A stretch of DNA of 8,376 bases from Gammaproteobacteria bacterium (GCA_030613605.1 JAUWLO010000088.1:1-8376); one strand, 5' to 3'; numbered from the stretch's first letter, positions 1 through 6,789 are shown. Program-made: numbers and translations. Notes: a model not told the origin generated them from the letters alone.

Positions 1-1035
1 CATGATGGTCGCCTGGGTAAGCAATGCGGCAGTTGTCATGGAGCCAATCGCTGGCAAGATTTTCAGTTTGATCACTCACGCACAAAATTTAAACTGGATG
101 GTAAACATAAGGGCGTCGAGTGTCGCAACTGTCATCCACGGCAACGTTATAGCGGTGTACCAAAAAAATGTTATGCCTGTCATAAGCGGGATGATCGGCA
201 TAAAGGGAAGTACGGAAAAAAATGTCAGGATTGTCACACAGTAGCGGGCTGGGGTAACCAGAGTTTCGACCATAACAAGGACACCGATTATAAATTAAAA
301 GGGCTTCATAAAAAGGTGACCTGCAAACAATGTCACCGAGGTTCCTATGAGCTGGGGAAAAAATATAAAAAGAAAAAAAAGGGGAAGATAACGTGTTATT
401 CCTGTCATAAGTTGCAGGATGAGCACAAAGGCCAATATGGCCGAAAGTGCCAATCCTGTCATTCGGTTAAAGGCTGGAAAAAATTAAAATTTAACCACAG
501 GAAAACGGATTTCCCATTGAAGGGGAAGCACAAAGATGTTGCCTGTGGAGATTGTCATACCGGAAATAACATTTATAAAGAAGATTTAAAAACCACCTGT
601 TTTGCCTGTCACCGTCAGGATGATGTGCATCGGGAGCAGCAGGGCAAAAAATGCCAGGAATGTCACAATGAAAAGGGTTGGCAGGATAAAGTAAAGTTTG
701 ACCACAATCTGTCGAAATTCCCTTTATTGGGGGCGCATGTGGCCCTGGCATGTGAAGAGTGTCACAGTTCCAGTGCTTTTAAGGAAACCAAGGCCCAGTG
801 TTTATCGTGTCATAAGGGTGACGATGTGCATAAACGCAGTCTGGGGCAGCGTTGTGACCAATGCCATTATGTGGGTGACTGGAAGGTCTGGGAGTTTGAT
901 CACAACAAACAAACAGATTTTGAGCTAGAAGGGGGGCATGAGGGCATTGCCTGTAGGGCTTGCCATCGAAACCCTGTTAGTAAGGAAGTGGTGGATATAC
1001 CGTCGGATTGCCAAAGCTGTCATCTGGAAGATGAT
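1..1035 (+). repeat. Five tandem three-haem coding modules
   Basis: Coding repeats seen at protein level: module 1 at 1-195, module 2 at 196-420, module 3 at 421-624, module 4 at 625-825 and module 5 at 826-1035 (65, 75, 68, 67 and 70 residues). A final one-haem piece occupies 1036-1107. Module 2 is longest because of a lysine-rich insert before its third haem. The first residue in the window is the histidine that opens a module, so at least part of another module must lie upstream. Confidence 0.85.
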
Positions 1036-1110
1036 GCGCATGATGGTGAATTTGGCCGGCATTGTGGGCGTTGTCATAGCACGGAGTCGTTTTCAGATAT
1101 CAGGATGTAG
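1..1110 (+). CDS. Large multihaem c-type cytochrome, 5'-truncated, 16 visible haem sites
   Basis: The reading frame is open from the first base to a TAG stop at 1108-1110, giving 369 residues; the true start and any signal peptide lie left of the window. It holds 16 CxxCH haem-attachment motifs, the first at 25-39 and the last at 1063-1077. They fall into five three-haem modules of 65-75 residues plus a final single-haem piece. Each module runs G-x2-C-x2-CH, then a W, F(D/N)H, a T/S-K/D-F/Y-x-L-x-G-x-H segment with CxxCH, and a third CxxCH followed by a D-rich x-H. The three non-haem histidines per module match three haems, so bis-histidine ligation is inferred. The protein is strongly basic, with a lysine-rich stretch near residues 118-129. 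It probably acts as an electron wire in the periplasm or at the cell surface. The next cytochrome gene starts 58 bases downstream with no terminator between, so an operon is likely. It resembles multihaem c3/c7-type families, but I cannot assign a named one. Confidence 0.93.
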   Translation, partial: HDGRLGKQCGSCHGANRWQDFQFDHSRTKFKLDGKHKGVECRNCHPRQRYSGVPKKCYACHKRDDRHKGKYGKKCQDCHTVAGWGNQSFDHNKDTDYKLKGLHKKVTCKQCHRGSYELGKKYKKKKKGKITCYSCHKLQDEHKGQYGRKCQSCHSVKGWKKLKFNHRKTDFPLKGKHKDVACGDCHTGNNIYKEDLKTTCFACHRQDDVHREQQGKKCQECHNEKGWQDKVKFDHNLSKFPLLGAHVALACEECHSSSAFKETKAQCLSCHKGDDVHKRSLGQRCDQCHYVGDWKVWEFDHNKQTDFELEGGHEGIACRACHRNPVSKEVVDIPSDCQSCHLEDDAHDGEFGRHCGRCHSTESFSDIRM

Positions 1111-1155
1111 GCCGTTAGTGGATGGTTAATTGATGGGCAGTCAGGGAGCAGGTTT

Positions 1156-1161
1156 AAGGAG
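1156..1161 (+). promoter_or_regulatory. Ribosome binding site that sets the start of the second cytochrome
   Basis: AAGGAG sits seven bases before the ATG at 1169. The frame is open further upstream to a TTG at 1130, which has no such site. Starting at 1169 also gives a cleaner signal peptide, so 1169 is preferred. Confidence 0.8.
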
Positions 1162-1168
1162 AAACTGT

Positions 1169-2764
1169 ATGAAGCAAAGTGATTCGATTATGAAGATAAT
1201 GTGTAAAAAAATGAATGTAACCCGAATAAAAAATCCAAAAGCTTATTGGGTTCTTTTTGCATTGTTATCTGCACTTTATTTTGTAACTTATTCTGCCTCC
1301 AGTTTTTCTGCAGAAGAGAAACGGAATTTTGATCACTTTAATACCGGCTTCCCCCTGTCCGGCCAACACCAGACAGTGCAATGCGCAACCTGTCATCTGA
1401 AAGGTGTTTTCAAGGGAACGCCAAAGACCTGTGGTGCCTGCCACAATGGTTCAATTTCTGCGGGAAAACCAAGTGGGCATGTTGCCAGTGCAGCTGGATG
1501 TGATGACTGCCACACAACATTTTCATGGGAAGGCGCTGCTATGGACCATGCGTCGGTGATTGGTCAGTGTACCCAATGTCACAACAACAGTTTGCCGGCT
1601 GGACATATCCAAACGCGCTCCCAGTGCGATGAGTGTCATGGCACCATTGGGTGGTTGCCCGCACAATTTAGCCACGGTGCGGTGACTGATATCTGCAGTA
1701 GTTGTCATAATGGGCAAACTGCTGAAGGTAAGCCAGGCAGCCATATTCAAACCACAGCCGAGTGTGGTGATTGCCATTCAACCCGTGCATGGGTACCTAC
1801 ACAATTTGATCATAGCGGTGTTACCGGGCAATGCAGTAGTTGCCATGGACGCGGTGATGCGACACCCAAGCCTCCAGGTCATATTCCGACTACCAGTGAG
1901 TGTGATAGCTGTCATAGCACCAACGCCTGGTTGCCTGCTAATTTTGACCACGGCAATATCACTGGCACTTGCAGCTCTTGCCACATTGGCGACAAAGGCC
2001 CTGATCATCTGCCGACAACGTCTGACTGTGACGCTTGCCATATTACCAATGCTTGGTTGCCGGCTAATTTTTCACACAACAACATTACCGGCACATGTAC
2101 TTCTTGCCACGATGGTTCTAAAGCCCCGGGTAAACCGGGTACGCATCTCATAACAATTGAAGACTGCGACGCCTGTCATACCGTCACTGCCTGGTTGCCA
2201 GCAACTTTTGACCACTCAATCGTTACCGGTTTGTGTAGTACTTGCCATGGCGGAGACAAACCCCCGGCCCATGTGCCCACAACATCTGATTGTGGTGACT
2301 GTCATTCAACCAATGCCTGGCTGCCAGCGACTTTTGACCATGATACTGCCACAGGAGTTTGTACTGCCTGTCATAGCGGTGACAAGCCTGGCAATCATTT
2401 TGTTACTTCAAAACAGTGTGATGATTGCCATACCAGCCAATCCTGGTTGCCGGCATTTTATAATCACAATACGGCTGGGTACCCGGGTGGTCATGCGGGT
2501 TTGATTTGTGTGGATTGTCATACGGGTAATGCTGAGTCTATCGCATGGCCTTCCCCAATTTACAAGCCAGATTGTGCAGGCTGTCATGAGGGTAGCTGGA
2601 AAACAGGGCCTCACAAAAAAACGGAAGTTCCATCTTTGATTTCGTATACATTAAGTGAGCTGCGTGATTGCACGACATCTTGTCATATCTATGAGGATAA
2701 TACTTTTACCGTAATTAAAGAAAGACGCGACAGCAGGCACAGTCCTAACGATGGGCAGTTTTAA
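1169..2764 (+). CDS. Secreted multihaem c-type cytochrome, 19 CxxCH plus one CxxxCH
   Basis: This 531-residue protein starts at the ATG set by AAGGAG at 1156-1161. A basic N-region of about 24 residues and a hydrophobic core (about 25-42) form a signal peptide, probably cut after the SFSA at residue 48. There is no lipobox cysteine, so it is not an evident lipoprotein. The mature part holds 19 CxxCH motifs, the first at residues 72-76, and one CxxxCH at 501-506. Its centre is seven two-haem modules of 42-46 residues of the form F-x-H-x3-TG-x-C-x2-CH, then x-H-x2-T-x3-C-x2-CH, ending in W-L-P-A. Two spare histidines per two haems suggest bis-histidine ligation. It is rich in T, S, G, P and N, unlike its lysine-rich neighbour. 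Haem attachment needs export, so it works in the periplasm or outside the cell. It lies between the first cytochrome and the porin, which starts 37 bases later, and is probably the partner haem wire of an outer-membrane conduit. Confidence 0.93.
   Translation: MKQSDSIMKIMCKKMNVTRIKNPKAYWVLFALLSALYFVTYSASSFSAEEKRNFDHFNTGFPLSGQHQTVQCATCHLKGVFKGTPKTCGACHNGSISAGKPSGHVASAAGCDDCHTTFSWEGAAMDHASVIGQCTQCHNNSLPAGHIQTRSQCDECHGTIGWLPAQFSHGAVTDICSSCHNGQTAEGKPGSHIQTTAECGDCHSTRAWVPTQFDHSGVTGQCSSCHGRGDATPKPPGHIPTTSECDSCHSTNAWLPANFDHGNITGTCSSCHIGDKGPDHLPTTSDCDACHITNAWLPANFSHNNITGTCTSCHDGSKAPGKPGTHLITIEDCDACHTVTAWLPATFDHSIVTGLCSTCHGGDKPPAHVPTTSDCGDCHSTNAWLPATFDHDTATGVCTACHSGDKPGNHFVTSKQCDDCHTSQSWLPAFYNHNTAGYPGGHAGLICVDCHTGNAESIAWPSPIYKPDCAGCHEGSWKTGPHKKTEVPSLISYTLSELRDCTTSCHIYEDNTFTVIKERRDSRHSPNDGQF
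1541..2455 (+). repeat. Seven tandem two-haem coding modules
   Basis: Seven consecutive modules of 42-46 residues each carry two CxxCH motifs and end in W-L-P-A or W-V-P-T. Less regular haem segments flank them on both sides. The modules are alike in protein but differ at many bases, which suggests old duplications under selection rather than a recent expansion. The alternate frames are also open here, a side effect of the repeat. Confidence 0.85.
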
Positions 2765-2801
2765 TGTTGTATCGAATAAGAATAAGAACATATAGATACC
2801 A

Positions 2802-4889
2802 ATGAGGTGCTTACGATTTTGGTATTTGATTATAGGAGGATGTCTTGTGATGTTCTCTCAGGCCTGGGCATTGCCCAGTCAAAACCTGGAGAGCATTGAG
2901 TACCTGGAGCATCAGGGTTCTGCAGCTATCGAAATAGGCTTTTCTGAATCGCTTCAGTATTTATCACACTTTCCATTAAGGGCTGGTGCAACCCTTCGAA
3001 TTTTTGTTGGGCCAAGAACTGCGGTAGATTTAGAAATTGATTCGTTGCCTTACACTCAAGCCCTGAGGGCGCCGGATTCAAAAGAAATTCCACTTTCGCA
3101 GGTGACGTTTAAAATCAATGAGGCTGGTGAAGCCTCAGTAATAGTTGATTTTGAAAGGGTCGTTAAATATACAGTTTCTGCCGGAAGTCGGCCCAATATG
3201 TTGCTGATAGTGCTTCCAGATCACAAAATAACCACTCATGTCCAAATGAAAAGCGCAAAAATTATTCAGGACAAGTCCAGTCCAGCTTATAAGTTGCTGG
3301 TGCTTGGCAGAACAGCTTTGAAAGAAGGTAAAAACAAACGAGCAATCCAGATTTTTACCAAAATGTTGGGGATGCCCACCAGCAAGGAGAGGCAGGAGGC
3401 GCTAGAGTTACTTGGTGTTGCGCGTCAACGTAATGGACAGCAGGCCCATGCCAAAGCTATGTATCGTGAATATCTGAAACAATACGAAGACACGGATGGC
3501 GCGGCACGTGTCAAGCAACGGCTGAGTGATTTATTACATGGGCAACTTAAACCCAAGGCGCGTTTAAAGGTTTCTAAAAAAGCGGACAAAAAAACGACAT
3601 CACGATTCTATGGCAGTTTTGCACAATATTATTATCGTGGACAAAATAGTACGGAAGAAGCGGGCACCACTGTTAGTCAGTCCTTATTGTTGAATCAGTT
3701 ATCGCTGAGCTGGCGTATTCGTAGTGCGGACTACGATATACGAAATTTTCTTTATGCCAGCCACAGCCATGATTTTATTTCAACAGCTGGTAAGCCAGTA
3801 ACGCCGCAGACTGCATACTCGCAGATTAAAAACAGCCGGCTTGGGTTTTCTGCCAGACTTGGCCGACAAACAGGATCCAAAGGTGGCGTGTTAGGAAAAT
3901 TTGATGGTTTACAGGCTAGTTATGATGTTGCGCATAGCGTTAGTGTGAATGCTGTAGGTGGCTATCCTGTGAATTTCACCGACAAACGTAGCGTACAAAC
4001 TGCAAAACCATTTTGGGGTATTGGTTTCGAACTTGATGGAGGCAGAAATCAGATTGATATTCTGCCTTATTATATTCATCAGGATATTGACGGGATTGTC
4101 GATCGTGAGGCTGTTGGTAGTGAGTTTCGGTTTTTCGGTAAAGAAGGTAACTTTTATGCTCTTGTGGATTACGACATCGCTTATTCTGATCTGAATATTT
4201 ATCTTTTTCGTGGCCAGTATAACTGGCGAAAAGACACCATCTTTAGTTTGAACTTTGATTTCCGAAACAGCCCATTGTTATTTACCAGTAATGCGCTTAT
4301 TGGTCGAACGGATGTTTCGACTATTGAAGAATTGCTGCTTATTCGCACCGAGGATGAAATTCGTGAGTTGGCTGAAGCGCGGGTGGGTAATTCGACAACA
4401 TTGTCTGCTGGCGTTAGTCATACCTTTAGTCCTCGCTATCAGGCTAATGCGGATTTAACGTTGGCACAACAGTCATTTGTTATCGAAGATGCTGTGTCGG
4501 GTTTTCTTGATGCTGATTCTGAAGAGCAGATTTATCTGTCAGCGCAATTGATTGCCAGTCGATGGTTTAACGAACGGGATATCTCTGTGTTGGGGTTTCG
4601 AATGTCACAGACCGGCAGTTACGATGAAGTGTCCTTGTCGGTATCAAACCGATTACCTTTCAGGAAGGACTGGAAATTTGATACCCGCTTTCGAGTCGAT
4701 ATGCGCCAAAATGACACTGGTGAGGATCTCACCAAATACCGGCCATCCATTAGGATGAACTATCGTCGTACCCGGGGTATGAATTTTGAAATGGAGCTGG
4801 GTGTTGAGCTTTGGCGTTATGGGGGGGAGACAAACAACACTGATTTTCAGCGAACGTTTGCCAATATGGGATATCGCTGGAATTTCTAA
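2802..4889 (+). CDS. Outer-membrane beta-barrel porin with TPR-like periplasmic domain; likely conduit sheath
   Basis: 695 residues. A short signal peptide (about 1-23, ending A-W-A before LPSQ) is followed by a beta-rich region (about 25-145) somewhat like an AMIN domain. Next come paired helices (about 160-246) with TPR-like spacing (LLVLGRTALKEGKNKRAIQIF, then LELLGVARQRNG and AKAMYREYLKQYE), then a basic linker (250-268). From about 268 to the end, alternating aromatic and polar strands finish in G-Y-R-W-N-F, with the terminal phenylalanine typical of outer-membrane barrels. The mature protein has no cysteine, so it binds no c-type haem itself. Placed directly after two multihaem cytochromes, it is inferred to be the pore that holds a haem wire across the outer membrane. 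The chosen ATG has only a weak ribosome site; a strong AGGAGG lies inside the signal-peptide codons, but starting there would remove the signal. A cysteine at residue 14 (IGGC) is a weak lipobox alternative. Confidence 0.82.
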   Translation: MRCLRFWYLIIGGCLVMFSQAWALPSQNLESIEYLEHQGSAAIEIGFSESLQYLSHFPLRAGATLRIFVGPRTAVDLEIDSLPYTQALRAPDSKEIPLSQVTFKINEAGEASVIVDFERVVKYTVSAGSRPNMLLIVLPDHKITTHVQMKSAKIIQDKSSPAYKLLVLGRTALKEGKNKRAIQIFTKMLGMPTSKERQEALELLGVARQRNGQQAHAKAMYREYLKQYEDTDGAARVKQRLSDLLHGQLKPKARLKVSKKADKKTTSRFYGSFAQYYYRGQNSTEEAGTTVSQSLLLNQLSLSWRIRSADYDIRNFLYASHSHDFISTAGKPVTPQTAYSQIKNSRLGFSARLGRQTGSKGGVLGKFDGLQASYDVAHSVSVNAVGGYPVNFTDKRSVQTAKPFWGIGFELDGGRNQIDILPYYIHQDIDGIVDREAVGSEFRFFGKEGNFYALVDYDIAYSDLNIYLFRGQYNWRKDTIFSLNFDFRNSPLLFTSNALIGRTDVSTIEELLLIRTEDEIRELAEARVGNSTTLSAGVSHTFSPRYQANADLTLAQQSFVIEDAVSGFLDADSEEQIYLSAQLIASRWFNERDISVLGFRMSQTGSYDEVSLSVSNRLPFRKDWKFDTRFRVDMRQNDTGEDLTKYRPSIRMNYRRTRGMNFEMELGVELWRYGGETNNTDFQRTFANMGYRWNF
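2834..2839 (+). promoter_or_regulatory. Strong internal Shine-Dalgarno-like site in the porin signal-peptide codons
   Basis: AGGAGG lies seven bases before an in-frame GTG (2847) and ten before an in-frame ATG (2850). Translation from either would yield a porin lacking most of its signal peptide. The upstream ATG at 2802 keeps the full signal, so this may be chance or may cause pausing. Confidence 0.35.
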
Positions 4890-4933
4890 TTTGGCAGAAA
4901 GTGAACTGGTTCACATTATTTTATGCTCACACG

Positions 4934-5070
4934 AGCCTGAAATATTATTCAGGGCTACGGTCTAAAGAGAACACGTGCCGGGACGATAACGAAATTATCG
5001 GATGTGTAAAAACTCTCATTGAGTTAGTCAGGCAACCGAAATCACCATATTGTTATGTCAATAAACATAA
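4934..5070 (+). other. Cluster of four small inverted repeats between the porin and a small gene
   Basis: Four inverted repeats lie in this gap. AGCCTGAA (4934-4941) pairs with TTCAGGGCT (4948-4956) with one bulge. CGATAA (4984-4989) pairs with TTATCG (4995-5000). AACTC (5011-5015) pairs with GAGTT (5021-5025). TTATGT (5053-5058) pairs with ACATAA (5065-5070). None is followed by a T-run, so none is a classic terminator. They could be mRNA 3' or 5' structure, regulator sites, or chance. The rest of 4890-5097 shows no convincing gene. Confidence 0.35.
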
Positions 5071-5097
5071 TCTGGACGCTAAATAAAGGATATCGCT

Positions 5098-5292
5098 GTG
5101 AACAAACCTCAATACGGACGAGCCATAGGCTCCCATCTTGGCAAACCTATTTACGAATCCATTCAGGAAGAAGAAACCCGATACACATTTGATCGTTTGG
5201 CAACGTGTGATGCTGAGGGCTGTCCTCTGGATCAGGTTAAAAAAAATGAGTTGCTGGTAAATCCTGGGTTGATCTATAAAAAAGCCTCCTGA
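5098..5292 (+). CDS. Small hypothetical protein, 64 residues, GTG start
   Basis: I do not recognise this protein. The GTG start has a good ribosome site, AAAGGA at 5085-5090, seven bases upstream. The sequence is soluble-looking and slightly charged, with no signal peptide or membrane segment. It begins with a Y-G-R-A-I-G stretch and G-K-P-I-Y-E (residues 15-20), continues with R-Y-T-F-D-R (28-33), a C-D-A-E-G-C pair of cysteines (37 and 42), and ends with N-E-L-L-V-N-P-G-L-I-Y (50-60). The pattern of glycine, tyrosine and aromatic residues looks like a compact beta fold rather than random translation. It follows the porin by 208 bases and so may be separately transcribed. Nothing ties it to the cytochromes by function. 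Confidence 0.6.
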   Translation: MNKPQYGRAIGSHLGKPIYESIQEEETRYTFDRLATCDAEGCPLDQVKKNELLVNPGLIYKKAS

Positions 5293-5316
5293 TTTTATAT
5301 ATTCTCAAAACTTCGA

Positions 5317-5340
5317 TTTATAGTTTTGGTTTATAGTTTT
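5317..5340. repeat. AT-rich 11-base direct repeat between convergent genes
   Basis: TTTATAGTTTT occurs at 5317-5327 and again at 5330-5340, two bases apart. It sits in the 63-base AT-rich gap between the small GTG-start gene and the convergent membrane protein. No stem-loop terminator is evident here. It is probably a replication-slippage duplication. Confidence 0.5.
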
Positions 5341-5355
5341 TATTCAGGGTTTTGA

Positions 5356-6036
5356 CTAGAGTGATCGTTTAGAGCCGTGGCCGTTATTGGCTACGCTAAT
5401 CAGTTCCAGGGCTTCATCCTGACTCAACCATTTCCACGGCAATGGAATTAATCCCGGTACCTTCCTGCAGTACTGTCGATAGGCATCCCCGTAGCATTCC
5501 ATCAGTTTGCGTTCTTCCAGATGCGAACCAATGATAAAATATAGCGTTATCAGACCATAAGTCACCAGTTGAGCGAGGTGTATATCCTGTGTCCAGAGAA
5601 TGACCAGTATAAAAAAATACCAGGGATGACGGACAAAGCGATGCAGTGTTGAGATGTGTAATTGTTCCGGATCTTCACAACCCTGGTGTCGGCTTTTCCA
5701 CTGTGTAATTCCCAGAAATACCATGTTGTCATAGGATTTCAGGGACCAGAAAAATCCACCAATAGCCGCAAACATGAGCCCGTTCATAAGTAGTGACCAG
5801 CCGCCGTACCATTGCCAGATGATGGGCCCCGGGTTTTGTTGCATGAGCCAAATCAGTGGCAGCAGTAGTACTACGGATAACACGTTAAAAACCAGTCGGT
5901 ATGCAGGCATGGCCGTTGGCCAGCGTTTGGCGACGTAGTTTTTCAGCCATAAGGAGGCCAGTAGCGAATGCAATGCGAAGTAGGTCACAAAACCGATGGC
6001 CAGTGGAACAAGAGACATGATTATTTCGTTATTCAT
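5356..6036 (-). CDS. Integral membrane protein of the NnrU / isoprenylcysteine methyltransferase type
   Basis: This 226-residue protein is largely hydrophobic, with likely membrane spans near residues 7-30, 46-65, 80-98 and 139-170. The N-terminal H-S-L-L-A-S followed by Y-R-L-x-F-N (about 23-51) is typical of NnrU-like members. The C-terminal half has R-H-P-W-Y (136-140), H-L-E-E-R-K-L (172-178) and Y-G-x2-Y-R-x-Y-x3-V-P (182-194). This matches the RHPxY / EE / Y-x-x-Y-x-x-x-VP signature of isoprenylcysteine carboxyl methyltransferase-like and phospholipid methyltransferase-like enzymes, which use S-adenosylmethionine. The substrate is unknown; bacteria lack the usual prenylated-protein target. 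Neither the ATG at 6036 nor the in-frame ATG at 6018 has a strong ribosome site, and the longer form is kept. It is convergent with the small gene to its left and divergent from the barrel genes to its right, so it stands alone. Confidence 0.8.
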   Translation of the reverse strand: MNNEIIMSLVPLAIGFVTYFALHSLLASLWLKNYVAKRWPTAMPAYRLVFNVLSVVLLLPLIWLMQQNPGPIIWQWYGGWSLLMNGLMFAAIGGFFWSLKSYDNMVFLGITQWKSRHQGCEDPEQLHISTLHRFVRHPWYFFILVILWTQDIHLAQLVTYGLITLYFIIGSHLEERKLMECYGDAYRQYCRKVPGLIPLPWKWLSQDEALELISVANNGHGSKRSL

Positions 6037-6074
6037 AAGTAGACTAAAAATACAGGTAAAATTTCAGTTTTTCC

Positions 6075-6101
6075 ATGACAATACCGATAGTTAGCTAGAA
6101 T
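6075..6101 (+). promoter_or_regulatory. Possible promoter for the small barrel genes
   Basis: ATGACA (6075-6080) and TAGAAT (6096-6101) each match five of six bases of the -35 and -10 consensus, but the 15-base spacing is short. The predicted transcript would have a leader of about 80 bases before the ATG at 6188. Confidence 0.25.
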
Positions 6102-6187
6102 TGAATGATTGCGGCTGTTTGGAGGTGGTACATCAGTTTAGCAGCATATAGACAACTTTAAGGAATGTAATCTAGAGGGTATAAGTT

Positions 6188-6700
6188 ATGAAACGGCAAA
6201 TTAAACTTTATATCTTATTGGCAATATTGGGCTTGGTGATGGTTTCACCAGCATCTGCTGATGGTTGGATTTTTGGGGTAAACACGGGAACGATGCACGT
6301 TACCGATCCCATTGATGATCCTACTACTACCAGTAATCCCAGAAATATTGGTTTTATGGCGGGTTATGAAATTGGTATCGGTTTAGGCGATTTGGCCTTT
6401 GAGGGTGAAATCACCCGAACTGCAACAAGTGGTGATACGTTTTATCAGGGATCTTATGTAGATTTAGAGGTTGAAACTGAGGCTCTTTATGTGGCTTTTC
6501 GCTCTGCAGGACCGATATATTTCAAGGGCAGGTTGGGCACTTTACAGGAAACGCTTATATTTGACTCTGATTCATACACTGCGTCGGTGACTTCTTTTGG
6601 CATCGGTGCTGGTTTTAGCCTTGGTCTGGTTCAGTTAGAAATAGATCTAACGCAAATCGAGGCAGATATCACTTACCTTAGTTTGGGTGTTGTTTTTTAA
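6188..6700 (+). CDS. Small secreted beta-barrel protein, probably outer membrane, copy 1
   Basis: 170 residues, starting eight bases after GAGGG (6175-6179). A classic signal peptide is seen, with MKRQ, a hydrophobic core and P-A-S-A cut near residue 24. The mature part is glycine-rich, with alternating hydrophobic and polar residues suited to about eight beta strands, and it ends in L-S-L-G-V-V-F, an outer-membrane-type terminal strand with final phenylalanine. There are no cysteines. Its closest relative in the window is the next gene, which shares the signal peptide, the W-I-F-G start, the G-L-G-D-L-A segment and the A-F-R-S-A-G-P-x-Y-F-K segment. The family is a porin-like small barrel; transport or other function is unknown. 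This copy has a longer first loop (about residues 37-51) than its neighbour. No terminator lies before the next gene, so the two may be co-transcribed. Confidence 0.8.
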   Translation: MKRQIKLYILLAILGLVMVSPASADGWIFGVNTGTMHVTDPIDDPTTTSNPRNIGFMAGYEIGIGLGDLAFEGEITRTATSGDTFYQGSYVDLEVETEALYVAFRSAGPIYFKGRLGTLQETLIFDSDSYTASVTSFGIGAGFSLGLVQLEIDLTQIEADITYLSLGVVF

Positions 6701-6789
6701 ATATTAAGTATTAGTTGGGTTTTTAGAATAACCATGTATCCCTGATCCTGGCATCTACAAATTAAGGGAAAAATTTAGGAGAATTTAAT

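Noticed and set aside
1130..1168. TTG start for the second cytochrome
   Set aside because: It lacks a ribosome site and adds 13 residues before the signal peptide; the ATG at 1169 has AAGGAG at ideal spacing.
1710..2153. Long open frame overlapping the second cytochrome in another phase
   Set aside because: It arises from the periodic two-haem repeat; the real frame has 19 CxxCH sites, a signal peptide and a strong ribosome site. Other open frames inside both cytochrome genes, on either strand, were dropped for the same reason.
1541..2455. CRISPR-like or tandem DNA repeat
   Set aside because: The repeats lie inside a coding frame, vary in base sequence and have no identical repeat-spacer pattern.
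1..4889. Direct MtrCAB homologue
   Set aside because: The cytochromes have many more haems in short tandem modules, and the second lacks an outer-membrane lipoprotein signal; only the general gene arrangement is alike.
4934..4956. Terminator for the cytochrome-porin operon
   Set aside because: The stem has a bulge and no T-run follows, so it was left as an unassigned inverted repeat.
4901..5086. 61-residue GTG-start open frame in the gap after the porin
   Set aside because: It has no ribosome site, no recognisable pattern and spans the inverted-repeat cluster; probably not a gene.
5356..6036. Methanethiol S-methyltransferase (MddA) as a specific assignment
   Set aside because: General family motifs are present, but I see nothing that fixes the substrate, so only the broader family is stated.
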